Under the pieces are notes generated by a model. The model had not been told where the DNA came from. It saw nothing but the letters and a program-made list of their open reading frames with translations, and made no database searches. A DNA stretch of 64,000 nucleotides from Rhodospirillaceae bacterium (GTDB lineage Bacteria > Pseudomonadota > Alphaproteobacteria > SHVP01): positions 1-64,000 of the forward strand of contig PBKD01000002.1 of NCBI GenBank assembly GCA_002722055.1, given 5' to 3'. Below are positions 7,451 through 17,858 of this stretch, in pieces. Every line of letters starts with the position of its first letter. Position 1 is the first letter of the stretch. The translations under genes were made by a program, and so were the position numbers.

Positions 7451-8614
7451 ATGCAAATTAACAAACTCTATACAAAAATTGGGACTGAAACGGCATTTGA
7501 TATATTAGCAAAAGCTGAAAAATTAAAATCCCAAGGTAAAGATGTCATTAACTTGGGAATAGGTCAACCAGACTTTTCATCACCAGTACATGTAGTTGAA
7601 GCAGCAATTAAAGCGTTAAAAGATGGTCATCATGGTTATACACCTGCAAATGGAATTTTAGAGTTGAGAGAGGCAGTAGCTAAAAATATCTATAATTTTA
7701 GATCAGTAAATGTGAACCCGGACAATATACTTATTATGCCAGGGGCTAAACCAATAATGTATTTTGCAATTATAATTTTTGGTGAACCAGGATTCGAAAT
7801 TATGTATCCTAATCCAGGTTTTCCAATATATGAAAGTGCTATTAATCTCACAGGAGCAAAACCTGTTCCTATCGAATTAAAAGAAGATAATTCTTTTTCT
7901 TTTAAAGCTGAAAGTGTTCTTGAAAAAATTACTGCAAAAACGAGATTAATTATTTTAAACTCACCAGCTAATCCTACAGGTGGTATTACAAACGCTAATG
8001 AATTAGATATTCTTGTAAAAGGTTTAGAAAAATTTCCTAACGTTACTATTTTATCTGACGAAATTTACTCTAGAATAATTTATGACGATATACAGTTTAA
8101 TAGTCTTTTGAAATATGAACAATTAAGGGACCGCTTGATAATTTTAGATGGTTGGTCAAAAACTTATGCAATGACAGGATGGAGATTAGGCTGGAGTCTA
8201 TGGCCAAAAAAATTAATTGAAATTGCAACAAGACTTGCAATAAATACTTATTCATGTGTTAACGCACCAACCCAATTCGCGGGAATAGCAGCTTTAAATG
8301 GTCCTCAAGATAATTTTGATTTTATGCTGAATGAGTTTAACAAAAGAAGAAACGTAATACATGAACAATTAAACTCAATTAATAATTTCTCATGTATCAA
8401 ACCAAAGGGTGCATTTTACGCATTTGCTAATATAAAAAAAACAGGTTTAACTAGCAATCAAGTTCAAGATTTAATATTAAATGAAGCAAATGTAGCAACA
8501 GTAGCAGGAACATCATTTGGAGAATTAGGTGAGGGTTTTATAAGGTTTAGTTATGCAGCTTCTTTAGATAATATAAATAAAGCTATGGAGAGAATATCAA
8601 CTATATTTAACTAA
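7451..8614 (+). CDS. PLP-dependent aminotransferase, fold type I (aspartate aminotransferase-like)
   Basis: 387 residues with all key class I/II residues: Asn174 in SPANPTGG, Asp203 and Tyr206 in SDEIYSR, Schiff-base Lys237 in GWSKTYAMTGWRLGW, and the C-terminal substrate-binding Arg in FIRFSYA. The N-terminal INLGIGQPDF block is characteristic of subgroup I-gamma/Ib aspartate and related aminotransferases. It precedes the glnB-glnA promoter, so it sits in a nitrogen-metabolism context, but the amino-acid specificity cannot be fixed by reading. Confidence 0.85.
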   Translation: MQINKLYTKIGTETAFDILAKAEKLKSQGKDVINLGIGQPDFSSPVHVVEAAIKALKDGHHGYTPANGILELREAVAKNIYNFRSVNVNPDNILIMPGAKPIMYFAIIIFGEPGFEIMYPNPGFPIYESAINLTGAKPVPIELKEDNSFSFKAESVLEKITAKTRLIILNSPANPTGGITNANELDILVKGLEKFPNVTILSDEIYSRIIYDDIQFNSLLKYEQLRDRLIILDGWSKTYAMTGWRLGWSLWPKKLIEIATRLAINTYSCVNAPTQFAGIAALNGPQDNFDFMLNEFNKRRNVIHEQLNSINNFSCIKPKGAFYAFANIKKTGLTSNQVQDLILNEANVATVAGTSFGELGEGFIRFSYAASLDNINKAMERISTIFN

Positions 8615-8640
8615 AATTAGTTGCTTAAATTTTAATCAGT

Positions 8641-8657
8641 TGCACAAGATTATAGCA
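8641..8657. promoter_or_regulatory. Possible NtrC-type enhancer upstream of glnB
   Basis: TGCAC-N7-TAGCA matches the NtrC consensus TGCAC-N7-GTGCA with a perfect left and a partial right half. It lies about 105 bp before the predicted sigma54 start, a normal enhancer distance. Only one site is evident, so this is a candidate. Confidence 0.4.
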
Positions 8658-8728
8658 AACAAAAATAACTGTTTTAAAAAATACTCTACTAAGTGCTTAA
8701 TAATATTGTTTTTTTTAATTTGAGTAGT

Positions 8729-8744
8729 TGGCACACTTAATGCA
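8729..8744 (+). promoter_or_regulatory. Sigma54 (RpoN) -24/-12 promoter of glnB-glnA
   Basis: TGGCACACTTAATGCA: the GG at 8730-8731 and the GC at 8742-8743 are separated by exactly 10 bp, and the left element TTGGCAC is perfect. The start of transcription would be near 8755, giving a short leader before the SD (AGAGG) and ATG of glnB. This is the classic nitrogen-starvation promoter architecture, requiring RpoN and NtrC, neither of which is in the window. Confidence 0.8.
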
Positions 8745-8765
8745 ACAAATTTAAACAGCATATAA

Positions 8766-9119
<354 letters not shown>

Positions 9120-9138
9120 AAAAGAGGAGTTATTTCAA

Positions 9139-10548
9139 ATGAGCGATGCGAATACAATTTTAAAATTGATTAAAGATAAAGATATCAACTTTGTAGATTT
9201 AAGGTTTACTGACCCAAAGGGAAAATGGCAACATTTAGCAATGTCATCTAAAGTGGTGGACCTGGATACATTTAATGAAGGAATAATGTTTGATGGATCT
9301 TCAATAGCTGGTTGGAAAGATATAAGTCAATCAGATATGACTTTAATTCCAGATCCAAATACTGCAGTGGTTGACCCTTTCTCAGCTCAGTCAAGTCTTA
9401 TTCTTTTTTGTGATGTAAACGAACCTGCAACAGGTGAATCTTACATCAGGGATCCACGTTCTATAGCTAAAAAAGCAGAAGCATATCTATCATTTTCTGG
9501 AATAGGAGATACTGCAGTTTTTGGTCCTGAAGCAGAATTTTTTGTATTTGACGATGTAAAGTACGAAGTTTCAATGAACAAAACCTCATATTCGCTAAAT
9601 GAAAATGAAGGACCCTATAATTCTGGCAAAAAGATTGAGGGAGGTAATACAGGTCATAGACCTACAATTAAAGGAGGATATTTTCCTGTACCACCAATTG
9701 ATTCTCATTCTGACTTAAGAGCAGAAATGTTATCAGTGATGGGGGAAATGGGGTTAAAGATTGAGAAACACCATCACGAAGTTGCACCTAGTCAAAATGA
9801 ATTGGGTATTATTTTTGATACACTGGTAAAAACAGCTGATAATATGCAAATTTATAAATATGTTGTTCATAATGTTGCTCATTCATATGGAAAAACTGCT
9901 ACTTTTATGCCTAAACCAATTATAAATGATAACGGGTCAGGTATGCATACACATCAATCTATATGGAAAGGTAAAACACCGTTGTTTGCTGGTTCAGGAT
10001 ATGCAGACCTATCTGATACTGCGTTGTATTATATTGGGGGACTAATAAAACATGCTAAAGCAATAAATGCTTTTACAAATGCCTCTACAAATTCATACAA
10101 AAGGCTTATCCCAGGATTTGAAGCTCCAGTTCTTCTGGCATATTCAGCAAGGAATAGATCTGCATCTTGCAGAATCCCTTTTGCAACTGGGCCTAAAGGG
10201 AAAAGAGTTGAAGTTAGATTCCCAGATCCTACAGCAAACCCATATTTGGCATTTTCTGCAATGTTAATGGCAGGTCTGGATGGTATTCAGAATAAAATTC
10301 ACCCTGGAGATCCTATGGACAAAAATTTGTATGATCTTCCACCAGAAGAGCTTAAAAATGTACCAACTGTATGTGGAAGTCTTCGTGAGGCTTTAGAAGC
10401 TCTTGATAATGATAGAGACTTCTTGAAAAAAGGTGATGTTTTTACTGATGACTCAATAGATGGTTATTTATCTTTAAAATGGGAAGAAGTTTATTCTTTT
10501 GAACACACACCTCATCCCATCGAATTTTCTATGTATTACAGTGTATAA
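9139..10548 (+). CDS. glnA: Glutamine synthetase type I
   Basis: 469 residues from ATG 9139, with GAGGAG about 8 nt upstream. It forms glutamine from glutamate, ammonia and ATP. Visible elements are FDGSSIAGW near the N-terminus, [11 protein letters not shown], the [11 protein letters not shown] block, GMHTHQS, the [14 protein letters not shown] flap and [10 protein letters not shown]. Tyr398 in NLYDLPPEE is the adenylylation site, so the enzyme is type I-beta and can be modified by GlnE, which is encoded at 24900. It is driven from the sigma54 promoter with glnB and ends at a strong hairpin. Confidence 0.98.
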   Translation: MSDANTILKLIKDKDINFVDLRFTDPKGKWQHLAMSSKVVDLDTFNEGIMFDGSSIAGWKDISQSDMTLIPDPNTAVVDPFSAQSSLILFCDVNEPATGESYIRDPRSIAKKAEAYLSFSGIGDTAVFGPEAEFFVFDDVKYEVSMNKTSYSLNENEGPYNSGKKIEGGNTGHRPTIKGGYFPVPPIDSHSDLRAEMLSVMGEMGLKIEKHHHEVAPSQNELGIIFDTLVKTADNMQIYKYVVHNVAHSYGKTATFMPKPIINDNGSGMHTHQSIWKGKTPLFAGSGYADLSDTALYYIGGLIKHAKAINAFTNASTNSYKRLIPGFEAPVLLAYSARNRSASCRIPFATGPKGKRVEVRFPDPTANPYLAFSAMLMAGLDGIQNKIHPGDPMDKNLYDLPPEELKNVPTVCGSLREALEALDNDRDFLKKGDVFTDDSIDGYLSLKWEEVYSFEHTPHPIEFSMYYSV

Positions 10549-10552
10549 CTTC

Positions 10553-10589
10553 TTTGCCCCTTTTATACCTTCAATTTAAAAGGGGCAAA
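10553..10589. terminator. Bidirectional rho-independent terminator after glnA
   Basis: A perfect 12-bp stem, TTTGCCCCTTTT paired with AAAAGGGGCAAA, with a 13-nt loop. T-rich flanks on both sides let it serve glnA (plus) and the converging thioesterase gene (minus). It is the clearest intrinsic terminator in the window. Confidence 0.9.
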
Positions 10590-10600
10590 AAATTTGCTTT

Positions 10601-10987
10601 TTAATCAACACTCCTAGACATGCCATCTTCGTCAATTGCTACATAGACAAATGTGCCACTAGTAACTCTAACCTCTTCACCAGTTGTCTTTCTAGAAGAA
10701 AATGTGTCTATATTTATTGTCATGCTAGTTCTTCCAACTTTACTTACTGAAGCAAAAATAGTTACTAAATCTCCAATATAAACTGGCTTATAAAATTTCA
10801 TTGCCTCAATAGCAACAGTTACACACCTTCCTTTACATCTTTTAGCAGCAATTACTCCTCCAGCAATATCCATTTGTGATAATAACCAGCCACCAAAAAT
10901 ATCACCATTAGCATTAGCATCTGCAGGCATTGGAACAGTTCTAATTGCAGGACTAAGATCTTTTTCTAAATTTCTCTTCATAGACAT
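10601..10987 (-). CDS. Acyl-CoA thioesterase, hotdog fold (YciA family)
   Basis: About 128 residues, a single hotdog domain. The active-site segment NANGDIFGGWLLSQMD, with the catalytic acidic residue on the long helix, and the KPVYIGDLVTIFA strand match YciA-like thioesterases, which hydrolyse acyl-CoAs in the cytoplasm. I prefer ATG at 10987 (AGG 8 nt upstream) over a TTG at 10993. It converges with glnA across the terminator. Confidence 0.85.
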   Translation of the reverse strand: MSMKRNLEKDLSPAIRTVPMPADANANGDIFGGWLLSQMDIAGGVIAAKRCKGRCVTVAIEAMKFYKPVYIGDLVTIFASVSKVGRTSMTINIDTFSSRKTTGEEVRVTSGTFVYVAIDEDGMSRSVD

Positions 10988-11072
10988 TAACAAAACCTAG
11001 TATTTTTATAATTTATAATTTAAAGTTAATTTAATTTATTATTACTCTATATTTTTTTATAATCAATTCTTA

Positions 11073-13037
11073 ATGCAAAAAGATCTATTTAAAGACATAA
11101 ACAAAAAAAAGAATAAATCTTATTCTGCTAAAGATATAACCGTTCTTGAGGGACTAGAGCCTGTCAGGCAAAGGCCTGGTATGTATATTGGAGGAATTGA
11201 TGAAAATGGACTTCATCATTTAGCATCGGAGGTTATTGATAATGCTATGGATGAAGTTGTAGAAGGTTCAGCATCTGTCATTGAAGTTCATTTAGCTAAA
11301 GGGAATATTCTTCAAGTTAAAGACAATGGCAGAGGTATACCAGTTGATAAGCATCCAAAATTTAAAAAAAAATCTGCACTAGAGGTAATATTAACAACAC
11401 TTCATTCTGGTGGAAAATTTAGCAATAAAGTATATGAAACTTCTGGAGGCCTTCACGGTGTTGGTATTTCAGTAGTTAACGCATTATCAGATATGTTTAA
11501 TATTGAGGTATATAGAGATGGTTTTGTATATTATCAATCATATATAAAAGGAAAAGCTAAAAATAAGCTATCAAAAAAACCTATAAAAAATAAACGTGGT
11601 ACATTTATAGAGTTTCACCCAGATGAGAAAATATTCAGAGAAAATAATCAATTTTCTGCAGAAAGACTTTACTTTTTGTGTAAGTCAAAAGCTTACTTAC
11701 AAAAGAATGTTGAAATAAGGTGGTCATGTGACAAAACATATAAATTATCAAAGATTCCACATAAAGATAATCTAAAATTTCCTGGAGGTATCCTGGAGGC
11801 CATGAAAGTAGAGTTAGGGGATACCGAATTAATTACTGATAATTATTTTAATGGAAATTCAAAAATAAGCGATAATGAGAAAGTGGAATGGGCAGTGATA
11901 TGGACAGGAGATGATAAGATAATTACTTCATCTTATTGTAACACTATTCCTACACCCTTAGGGGGAACACATGAAAATGCTCTTAAAAATGCTTTAATAA
12001 GAAGTATAAAATCATATGCTAAATTTTCGAAGTTTAAAAAAACTAGTTTAATTTTACTCGAAGATGTTACAAAAAATATTTCTTTTATATTGTCTGTATT
12101 CATAAAAAATCCTCAATTCCAAGGGCAAACAAAAGAAAAACTTGTTTCTCCTGATAGTAATAGATTATTAGAGTCTACATTAAAAGACCATTTTGATCAC
12201 TGGCTTACGGGAAATACAATTAGTGCCAATAAACTAATTGAATTTTTCTTGAGTAATGCAGAAGAGAGAATAAGAGAGAAAAATGAAAAAAATATTTCCC
12301 GTAAAGAACTTAAAAGAAAATTAAGACTACCTGGTAAACTTGCTGACTGCACTAGCTCAACAATTAAAAATACTGAACTTTTCTTAGTTGAGGGTGACTC
12401 TGCTGGTGGATCTGCTAAACAAGCAAGGGATAGAGTAAATCAAGCTGTTCTTCCTTTGAAAGGAAAAATACTTAATATTGCTAGTGCTGGTATATCTAAA
12501 TCCTACGAAAATCAGGAAGTATTAAATATATTGCAAGCGCTTGGTTGTGGGGTAAAGGAAAAATACCGAGAAGAAAAATTACGGTATGAAAAAATTATTA
12601 TAATGACAGATGCAGATGTTGATGGAGATCATATCTCAGCTTTGTTAATGACTTGTTTTTTTAGTTTAATGCCCAAACTGATTGAAAATAATCATCTCTT
12701 TATTGCCTGCCCTCCATTATTCAGAATTGTAGTAGGAGAAGATATATTTTATGCAATGGATGAAAAACAAAAAAATGAAATTATAGGTAAATTTAAATCA
12801 AATAGAAAATTCGAAATTAGTAGATTTAAAGGACTAGGTGAAATGATGCCGAAGCAACTAAAAGAAACAACTATGAATCCATCTACAAGAAAATTAAAAA
12901 AAATTATAATTCCAAATAAAAATTATATTAAAACTGGGAATTTTGTTGAACAAATAATGGGGAAAAAGCCAGAAAAAAGACTTGAATTTATTAAAGAGAA
13001 CTCAGAGAATGCTTATTATATTAACTTAAATAAATAA
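11073..13037 (+). CDS. parE: DNA topoisomerase IV subunit B
   Basis: 654 residues. The GHKL ATPase shows Glu53 in EVIDNAMDE, DNGRGIP at 84-90 and GGLHGVGISVVNALS. QTKEKL follows in the transducer domain. The TOPRIM domain has Glu440 in LVEGDSAGGSA and the metal aspartates 513/515/517 in TDADVDGDH. The length and lack of the large GyrB insert favour ParE over GyrB. With ParC (not in the window) it decatenates chromosomes. No strong SD is visible before the ATG. Confidence 0.92.
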   Translation: MQKDLFKDINKKKNKSYSAKDITVLEGLEPVRQRPGMYIGGIDENGLHHLASEVIDNAMDEVVEGSASVIEVHLAKGNILQVKDNGRGIPVDKHPKFKKKSALEVILTTLHSGGKFSNKVYETSGGLHGVGISVVNALSDMFNIEVYRDGFVYYQSYIKGKAKNKLSKKPIKNKRGTFIEFHPDEKIFRENNQFSAERLYFLCKSKAYLQKNVEIRWSCDKTYKLSKIPHKDNLKFPGGILEAMKVELGDTELITDNYFNGNSKISDNEKVEWAVIWTGDDKIITSSYCNTIPTPLGGTHENALKNALIRSIKSYAKFSKFKKTSLILLEDVTKNISFILSVFIKNPQFQGQTKEKLVSPDSNRLLESTLKDHFDHWLTGNTISANKLIEFFLSNAEERIREKNEKNISRKELKRKLRLPGKLADCTSSTIKNTELFLVEGDSAGGSAKQARDRVNQAVLPLKGKILNIASAGISKSYENQEVLNILQALGCGVKEKYREEKLRYEKIIIMTDADVDGDHISALLMTCFFSLMPKLIENNHLFIACPPLFRIVVGEDIFYAMDEKQKNEIIGKFKSNRKFEISRFKGLGEMMPKQLKETTMNPSTRKLKKIIIPNKNYIKTGNFVEQIMGKKPEKRLEFIKENSENAYYINLNK

Positions 13038-13100
13038 TTCAAAATTTTTCTGTTTATATATATTCTGTAAAAAAATTTCAAAAAAAGGTAAATAATTAAT

Positions 13101-13883
13101 ATGATTAATGATGATAAAGAACTAATATTAAATAGGGATGTTGAAGGAGTATTAGTAATAACTTTAAATAGACCTAAAGTTAAAAATGCATTTTCTAATT
13201 CTCTTCTTAGTTCACTTAGAGAAACTTTTTCCATAGCTGAAAAAGATAAAGAAATTAAATGTATAATTACCACAGGTGGATCAGAAGTTTACGCTGCTGG
13301 ATCTGATATTAATCAATTAAAAACAAGACCAACACATGGTGGTATAGCAGAAACTAGATTCTCTGACTGGGATTATATAGAAAAATTTACCAAACCAGTC
13401 ATTGCATCTGTTAATGGTTACGCTTTAGGAGGTGGGTGTGAATTAGCAATGCTATCAGATATAATTATTGCAGGAGAAAGTGCCAAATTTGGCTTGCCTG
13501 AAGTTAGGCTTGGTTTGTTTCCAGGTTTAGGGGGAACTCAAAGACTTATAAGATCAGTTGGTAAGTCCATGGCTATGAAAGTTATTCTTGCTGCAGAGTT
13601 TATTGATGCTCAAGAAGCACTTAGAAATGGTTTAATTGCTGAGATTACTAAAGATGATAAAACAATCGAAAGATCATTAGAAATTGCAAAAAAAATTGCA
13701 TCTATGCCACCCTTGGCAATAAAAACGGCAAAAAGAGTCATTCTGCAATCTTATGAAACTTCCCTTACTGCAGGCCTAAGTTATGAAAGAGCTGCTAATT
13801 TAAGTTTATATCATTCACATGATAAATCTGAGGGTATTTCAGCATTTCTTGAAAAAAGAAAACCTACATGGAAAGGAGAATAG
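13101..13883 (+). CDS. Enoyl-CoA hydratase/isomerase family protein
   Basis: 260 residues of the crotonase fold. Both catalytic glutamates of true hydratases are present, Glu114 in ALGGGCELAM and Glu134 in GLPEVRLGLFPGLGGTQRL. The oxyanion-hole segment AAGSDI near 65-70 is also present. It is therefore likely a working short-chain 2-enoyl-CoA hydratase of beta-oxidation or branched-chain catabolism, although no other fatty-acid oxidation gene lies nearby. It follows parE after 63 bp and stops exactly where the opposing cyclase stops. Confidence 0.88.
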   Translation: MINDDKELILNRDVEGVLVITLNRPKVKNAFSNSLLSSLRETFSIAEKDKEIKCIITTGGSEVYAAGSDINQLKTRPTHGGIAETRFSDWDYIEKFTKPVIASVNGYALGGGCELAMLSDIIIAGESAKFGLPEVRLGLFPGLGGTQRLIRSVGKSMAMKVILAAEFIDAQEALRNGLIAEITKDDKTIERSLEIAKKIASMPPLAIKTAKRVILQSYETSLTAGLSYERAANLSLYHSHDKSEGISAFLEKRKPTWKGE

Positions 13884-15170
13884 TTATAAGTTTTCTTTAT
13901 TTTTTGATTGTATAGATACTAAATCTTTCTTAATTTTATCAATTTCATTTATAACATCAGCTATGTTTTCAACTTCATCAATATTTATATTTACATATCT
14001 AGCAGATTCTTTGATATTCATTAATTTATTTTTACCAAAAAATTGATCATCAATTAATTCAAATACTTTTATTGGCCTAACAAAACCTTTAGGGGTTATT
14101 TCATCTACTTCTTTAAAATCAAAAAAATCTTTAACAAAGTTATAAGTTGATTCTGATACATAAATAGAATTGGGCTTTGCAATCGATTGTAGTCTAGAAG
14201 CTAAATTTACTGGACTACCAAATACTGTGTAATCTAAACGCATATCTGAACCAAAGTTACCAACTGTACAATAGCCTGAAGTAATACCCATTCTAACCTT
14301 TATACCTTTTTCTGCTCCTAAGTTTTTCCATTGAGACTGTAATTCATTAACTTTAGATTTCATTTCTTTTGACATTTGCAAACACTTTTTAGCATCTAAT
14401 TTAGAACCAAATGATTCAGGGTCTCCAAAAAAAACAAGCATTGCATCACCTATAAATTTATCAATTGTTCCACCATAATTAATTGCAATTTTAGACATCT
14501 CAGATAAATATGAGTTAATTATTGCTGATAATTGCTCAGGCTCTAGAGTATCACTTAAATCTGTAAATTTAACTATATCAGAAAAAAATATTGTTAAATT
14601 TTTTCTTGAAATTTTTAAATTTTCTGATGTTTTACTTTTAAAAATACTTTTATAAATTTGTGGAGAAAGATATTTTGATAATTTATTTGCAAGATTTTCT
14701 AATTCTTTACTTTTCTCTTCAATAATTTTCTTATCATGAAATTGCTTTTTTAAAAGATTTTCTGTTTCTAATTTTAGTTTAAATTCATTTGTTTTATCAA
14801 TAAATTGTCCCTGAATACCATTAAGGTATTTAAAGTCAATATCTTTAGTAACTCTTGATAAAAGAGAAAAAACTTTCAATTCCCCATCAATATCAATTTT
14901 TATTTCAGGAATTAGCACCTGGCCATTTGTATTAATTTGTTCGAGAAAATTATTTATAATTTCTTTATCTAACCCTAATTGACTTAATACGTCTGGAATA
15001 TAAGCATTCTCAACATTTTTAAGAATAGGAAAAAAATTCTTAAACCTTTTATTTACTCTTTGAATTTTTAAATTTGAATCAGCAAAATACGCTCCAGTAA
15101 CAGCATTTCTAAAATTAAAGAAACTTATGTCAATAATTTTACTTTGATTAAATAATTCTTGTAATTCCAT
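13884..15170 (-). CDS. Soluble PAS-like sensor with class III adenylate cyclase domain
   Basis: 428 residues with no membrane span. Residues about 20-130 form a PAS-like sensor (DSNLKIQRVNKRF and onward), and 130-170 a helical linker. From about 190 a class III nucleotidyl cyclase follows: metal aspartates Asp198 (FFSDIVKFTD) and Asp242 (KFIGDAML), adenine-selecting Lys238 with Asp313 (RLDYTVFG), Asn322 and Arg326. All catalytic positions are filled, so cAMP synthesis is predicted. It lies 24 bp downstream of the ferredoxin gene and may be the last gene of the cysE-Fe-S string. The ligand is unknown. Confidence 0.85.
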   Translation of the reverse strand: MELQELFNQSKIIDISFFNFRNAVTGAYFADSNLKIQRVNKRFKNFFPILKNVENAYIPDVLSQLGLDKEIINNFLEQINTNGQVLIPEIKIDIDGELKVFSLLSRVTKDIDFKYLNGIQGQFIDKTNEFKLKLETENLLKKQFHDKKIIEEKSKELENLANKLSKYLSPQIYKSIFKSKTSENLKISRKNLTIFFSDIVKFTDLSDTLEPEQLSAIINSYLSEMSKIAINYGGTIDKFIGDAMLVFFGDPESFGSKLDAKKCLQMSKEMKSKVNELQSQWKNLGAEKGIKVRMGITSGYCTVGNFGSDMRLDYTVFGSPVNLASRLQSIAKPNSIYVSESTYNFVKDFFDFKEVDEITPKGFVRPIKVFELIDDQFFGKNKLMNIKESARYVNINIDEVENIADVINEIDKIKKDLVSIQSKNKENL

Positions 15171-15194
15171 CCTAATTTTTCCCTGTAATAAGAA

Positions 15195-15530
15195 TTATGT
15201 TAATAATAAATTATTAACATCCGCTGGTATCCAAACTATTAAACCATCTAATTCTTGATTTAAAACAATTTGACAACCTAATCTAGAAGTAGCAGTAAGA
15301 CCAAATGCCATATCTAGCATATCGTTTTCATCATCTGACGCAGGGGATAATTTATTATACCAAGATTCATCAACTACAATATGACAAGTTGAGCATGCAA
15401 GACAACCTTCACATGCACCCTCAATTTCATCAATGTTATTATTTTTCACTAAATCAAGTAATGTATCTCCATCATTGCCTTCTACAATATATTTTTTTCC
15501 ATCACGAGCAATAAAGGTTACTTTAATCAT
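15195..15530 (-). CDS. fdx: [2Fe-2S] ferredoxin, adrenodoxin/Isc type
   Basis: 111 residues with the C-x5-C-x2-C...C ligand pattern: Cys40, Cys46, Cys49 and Cys86 in GACEGCLACSTCH and LGCQIV. An extra Cys43 sits inside the loop, as is common in Isc-type ferredoxins. The protein donates electrons for Fe-S cluster assembly or to P450/hydroxylase systems. Its start overlaps the preceding cysteine desulfurase by 8 nt, which supports a role in cluster assembly. Confidence 0.9.
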   Translation of the reverse strand: MIKVTFIARDGKKYIVEGNDGDTLLDLVKNNNIDEIEGACEGCLACSTCHIVVDESWYNKLSPASDDENDMLDMAFGLTATSRLGCQIVLNQELDGLIVWIPADVNNLLLT

Positions 15531-16701
15531 ATGAATTCTGATCCTTTTGTTTATATAATTTATGGATAACTGAAGAAATCCTTATACAAGCCTCTTCTAT
15601 TTCCTCTTCTGTTGTCATTCTGCCTAAACTAATTCTTACACTTGATTCTGCTTCTTTTTTTGTCAAGTTCAAAGATTTAAGAACATAGCTTGGTTCAATA
15701 GCATTATCTGAACATGCTGAACCAAGGGAAAAACTAACATTAGAAATATTTTCAATCAATTTACTAGCATTAATACCTTTTATCTGAATATTAATATTAC
15801 CCTGCCACCTTAAATTTTTATTACCATTTATTTTATATACTATATTTTTTTTTGACAAATAATTTAAAAAATAATCTGATAAATAATTTATTCTACTATT
15901 ATCTGAGGACATCATTTTGTTTGCTAGGCTAGCCGCCTCTCCAAAACCAATACATAAATGTGATGGCAAAGTTCCTGACCTTAATCCTTTTTCTTGAAAC
16001 CCTCCTGAAAATAAAGGATCCAATCTTACCCGCGGCCTTCTTCTTACGAAAAGACACCCTATTCCCTTCGGACCATACATTTTATGAGATGATAAACTGA
16101 GAAGATCTAAATTAAATTTATTAACATCTAATTCTATTTTACCACCAGCTTGAGCACAATCTGAGTGAAACAATACCTTATTCAATTTACATATTTTTCC
16201 AATTTTTTCTAATGGTTGAATTACGCCTATTTCATTATTTAAAGCCATAACAGAAACTAATATAGTTCTATTTGATATAGCATTGCTTAATTTAGTTACA
16301 TCCAAAATGCCATCGTTTTCAACTGGAAGAATTACCACTTTAAAACCTTCTTTAATCAAACTATTAAATGATTCAAGCACACATTTATGTTCAGAATTAG
16401 TAGTAATAATTTCGTTCTTATTCATATTCTTGTAAAACCTTGCAGCACCTTTTATTGCTAGGTTATTTGACTCTGTTGCACCGGAAGTAAATATAATTTC
16501 TTTAGGATCAGAGTTTATTAACCTTGCAACTTTAATTCTTGATTTTTCTATATTATCTGATACGAATTTACCCATTGTATGCTCTGTTGAATGAGGATTC
16601 GCAAAGTAGATATTTAAATAAGGTGACATTGACTCAATAACCTTGGGGTCTACCGGTGTGGTAGACTGATAATCTAAATATATATTTGAGTTTAAATTCA
16701 T
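15523..16701 (-). CDS. Cysteine desulfurase (second of a tandem pair)
   Basis: 392 residues of the NifS/IscS class V aminotransferase family. It has the PLP lysine in LSSHKMYGPKG, the His-containing HSDCAQAGG block and the catalytic cysteine loop GSACSDNAIEPSYVL with Cys330. It converts cysteine to alanine and passes persulfide sulfur on. It lies 16 bp downstream of a second desulfurase gene and overlaps fdx. The two paralogues are clearly divergent in sequence, so they are not a recent duplication. Which of the two serves Fe-S assembly is not evident. Confidence 0.92.
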   Translation of the reverse strand: MNLNSNIYLDYQSTTPVDPKVIESMSPYLNIYFANPHSTEHTMGKFVSDNIEKSRIKVARLINSDPKEIIFTSGATESNNLAIKGAARFYKNMNKNEIITTNSEHKCVLESFNSLIKEGFKVVILPVENDGILDVTKLSNAISNRTILVSVMALNNEIGVIQPLEKIGKICKLNKVLFHSDCAQAGGKIELDVNKFNLDLLSLSSHKMYGPKGIGCLFVRRRPRVRLDPLFSGGFQEKGLRSGTLPSHLCIGFGEAASLANKMMSSDNSRINYLSDYFLNYLSKKNIVYKINGNKNLRWQGNINIQIKGINASKLIENISNVSFSLGSACSDNAIEPSYVLKSLNLTKKEAESSVRISLGRMTTEEEIEEACIRISSVIHKLYKQKDQNSYD

Positions 16702-16717
16702 TATTAAATATTATTGC

Positions 16718-17824
16718 TTAATTATCATGGTATATTTCTGACCATTTAGAAACAAAATAATCAATATCATTTTCTGTAGTTGACCAGCCTATGCTTACTC
16801 TAATTGCAGAAGACATCATTTTAGCATCTATTTTCATTGCTTCAAGAACATGAGAATTACCGACTTTGCCAGATGAACAAGCTGAACCAGAACTAACACC
16901 TATACCTGATAAATCTAAAGCAACTAATTGAACTTCCTTACTTACTTTATCATTTCCAAAATATACCGTATTTGGAATTCTATTTTGTTTATATCCAAAA
17001 ATATGTATTGGTGCTGTTTTAATTAAATCATTTTCAAGTTTTTTTCTTAAATATAAAATTTTTTTTGTTTCATTAACTGAAAAACATTTTACAGCTTCTG
17101 CAAAACCAATTATGCCAGATATATTCTCAGTACCTGCCCTTCTAAAATTTTCCTGACTGCCACCTTTAATAAGTGGAAAGAACTCAATTCCAGGTTTAAT
17201 CCAAATAGCTCCTATTCCTTGTGGGCCTCCTACTTTATGAGCAGATAATGTTGCATAATCTACTCCTAATTTATTAATATCTAAAGGGATTTTCCCAAAT
17301 GCTTGAACTGCATCACAATGTACTAAAGCATTTTTTTTATGAGCTATTTCTACTATTTGCTCAATAGGTTGAATAACACCGGTTTCATTATTTACAAGCA
17401 TTGTAGATATCAAATATGGGCCATCATTTTTATCAAGTATATTTTCTAGTGATTTTAGAGAAATCAAACCTTGTTCATTTGTATGAATATATTCAGTATC
17501 ATCTTTATCAGTTGAGGGAATTAAAACTGAATCATGTTCTATAGAGGAAATTACTAACCTTCTATCAGAATTTTTTATTATAGAGACATTTGCCTCAGTA
17601 GCACCTGATGTAAATACTAAACCACTTGGATCAGCATTAATAGATTTAGCAATTATCTCTCTAGCAGCATTAATTTTTTTTCTAGACTCTGTTCCAAATT
17701 GATGAATAGAGGAAGCATTTAAACTTTTGTGAGCTTCTAGCAAGGCCTTAATTACTTGAGGCCTTACAACTGATGAAGAATTATAGTCTAGATAAATACT
17801 TTTTGTATTTTTCATATTTTTCAA
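16718..17824 (-). CDS. Cysteine desulfurase (first of a tandem pair)
   Basis: 368 residues, NifS/IscS family. Visible are the PLP lysine in LSAHKVGGPQGIGA, HCDAVQAFG, and the catalytic loop GVSSGSACSSGKVGNSHVL with Cys316. The SSG following the cysteine is the typical IscS/NifS loop, while the downstream paralogue has SDN. It lies in the string cysE, desulfurase, desulfurase, fdx, with CysE supplying O-acetylserine for the cysteine used here. Confidence 0.92.
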   Translation of the reverse strand: MKNMKNTKSIYLDYNSSSVVRPQVIKALLEAHKSLNASSIHQFGTESRKKINAAREIIAKSINADPSGLVFTSGATEANVSIIKNSDRRLVISSIEHDSVLIPSTDKDDTEYIHTNEQGLISLKSLENILDKNDGPYLISTMLVNNETGVIQPIEQIVEIAHKKNALVHCDAVQAFGKIPLDINKLGVDYATLSAHKVGGPQGIGAIWIKPGIEFFPLIKGGSQENFRRAGTENISGIIGFAEAVKCFSVNETKKILYLRKKLENDLIKTAPIHIFGYKQNRIPNTVYFGNDKVSKEVQLVALDLSGIGVSSGSACSSGKVGNSHVLEAMKIDAKMMSSAIRVSIGWSTTENDIDYFVSKWSEIYHDN

Positions 17825-17858
17825 ATTATATTTTTAAAAAAATTTCCAATTAAACTTT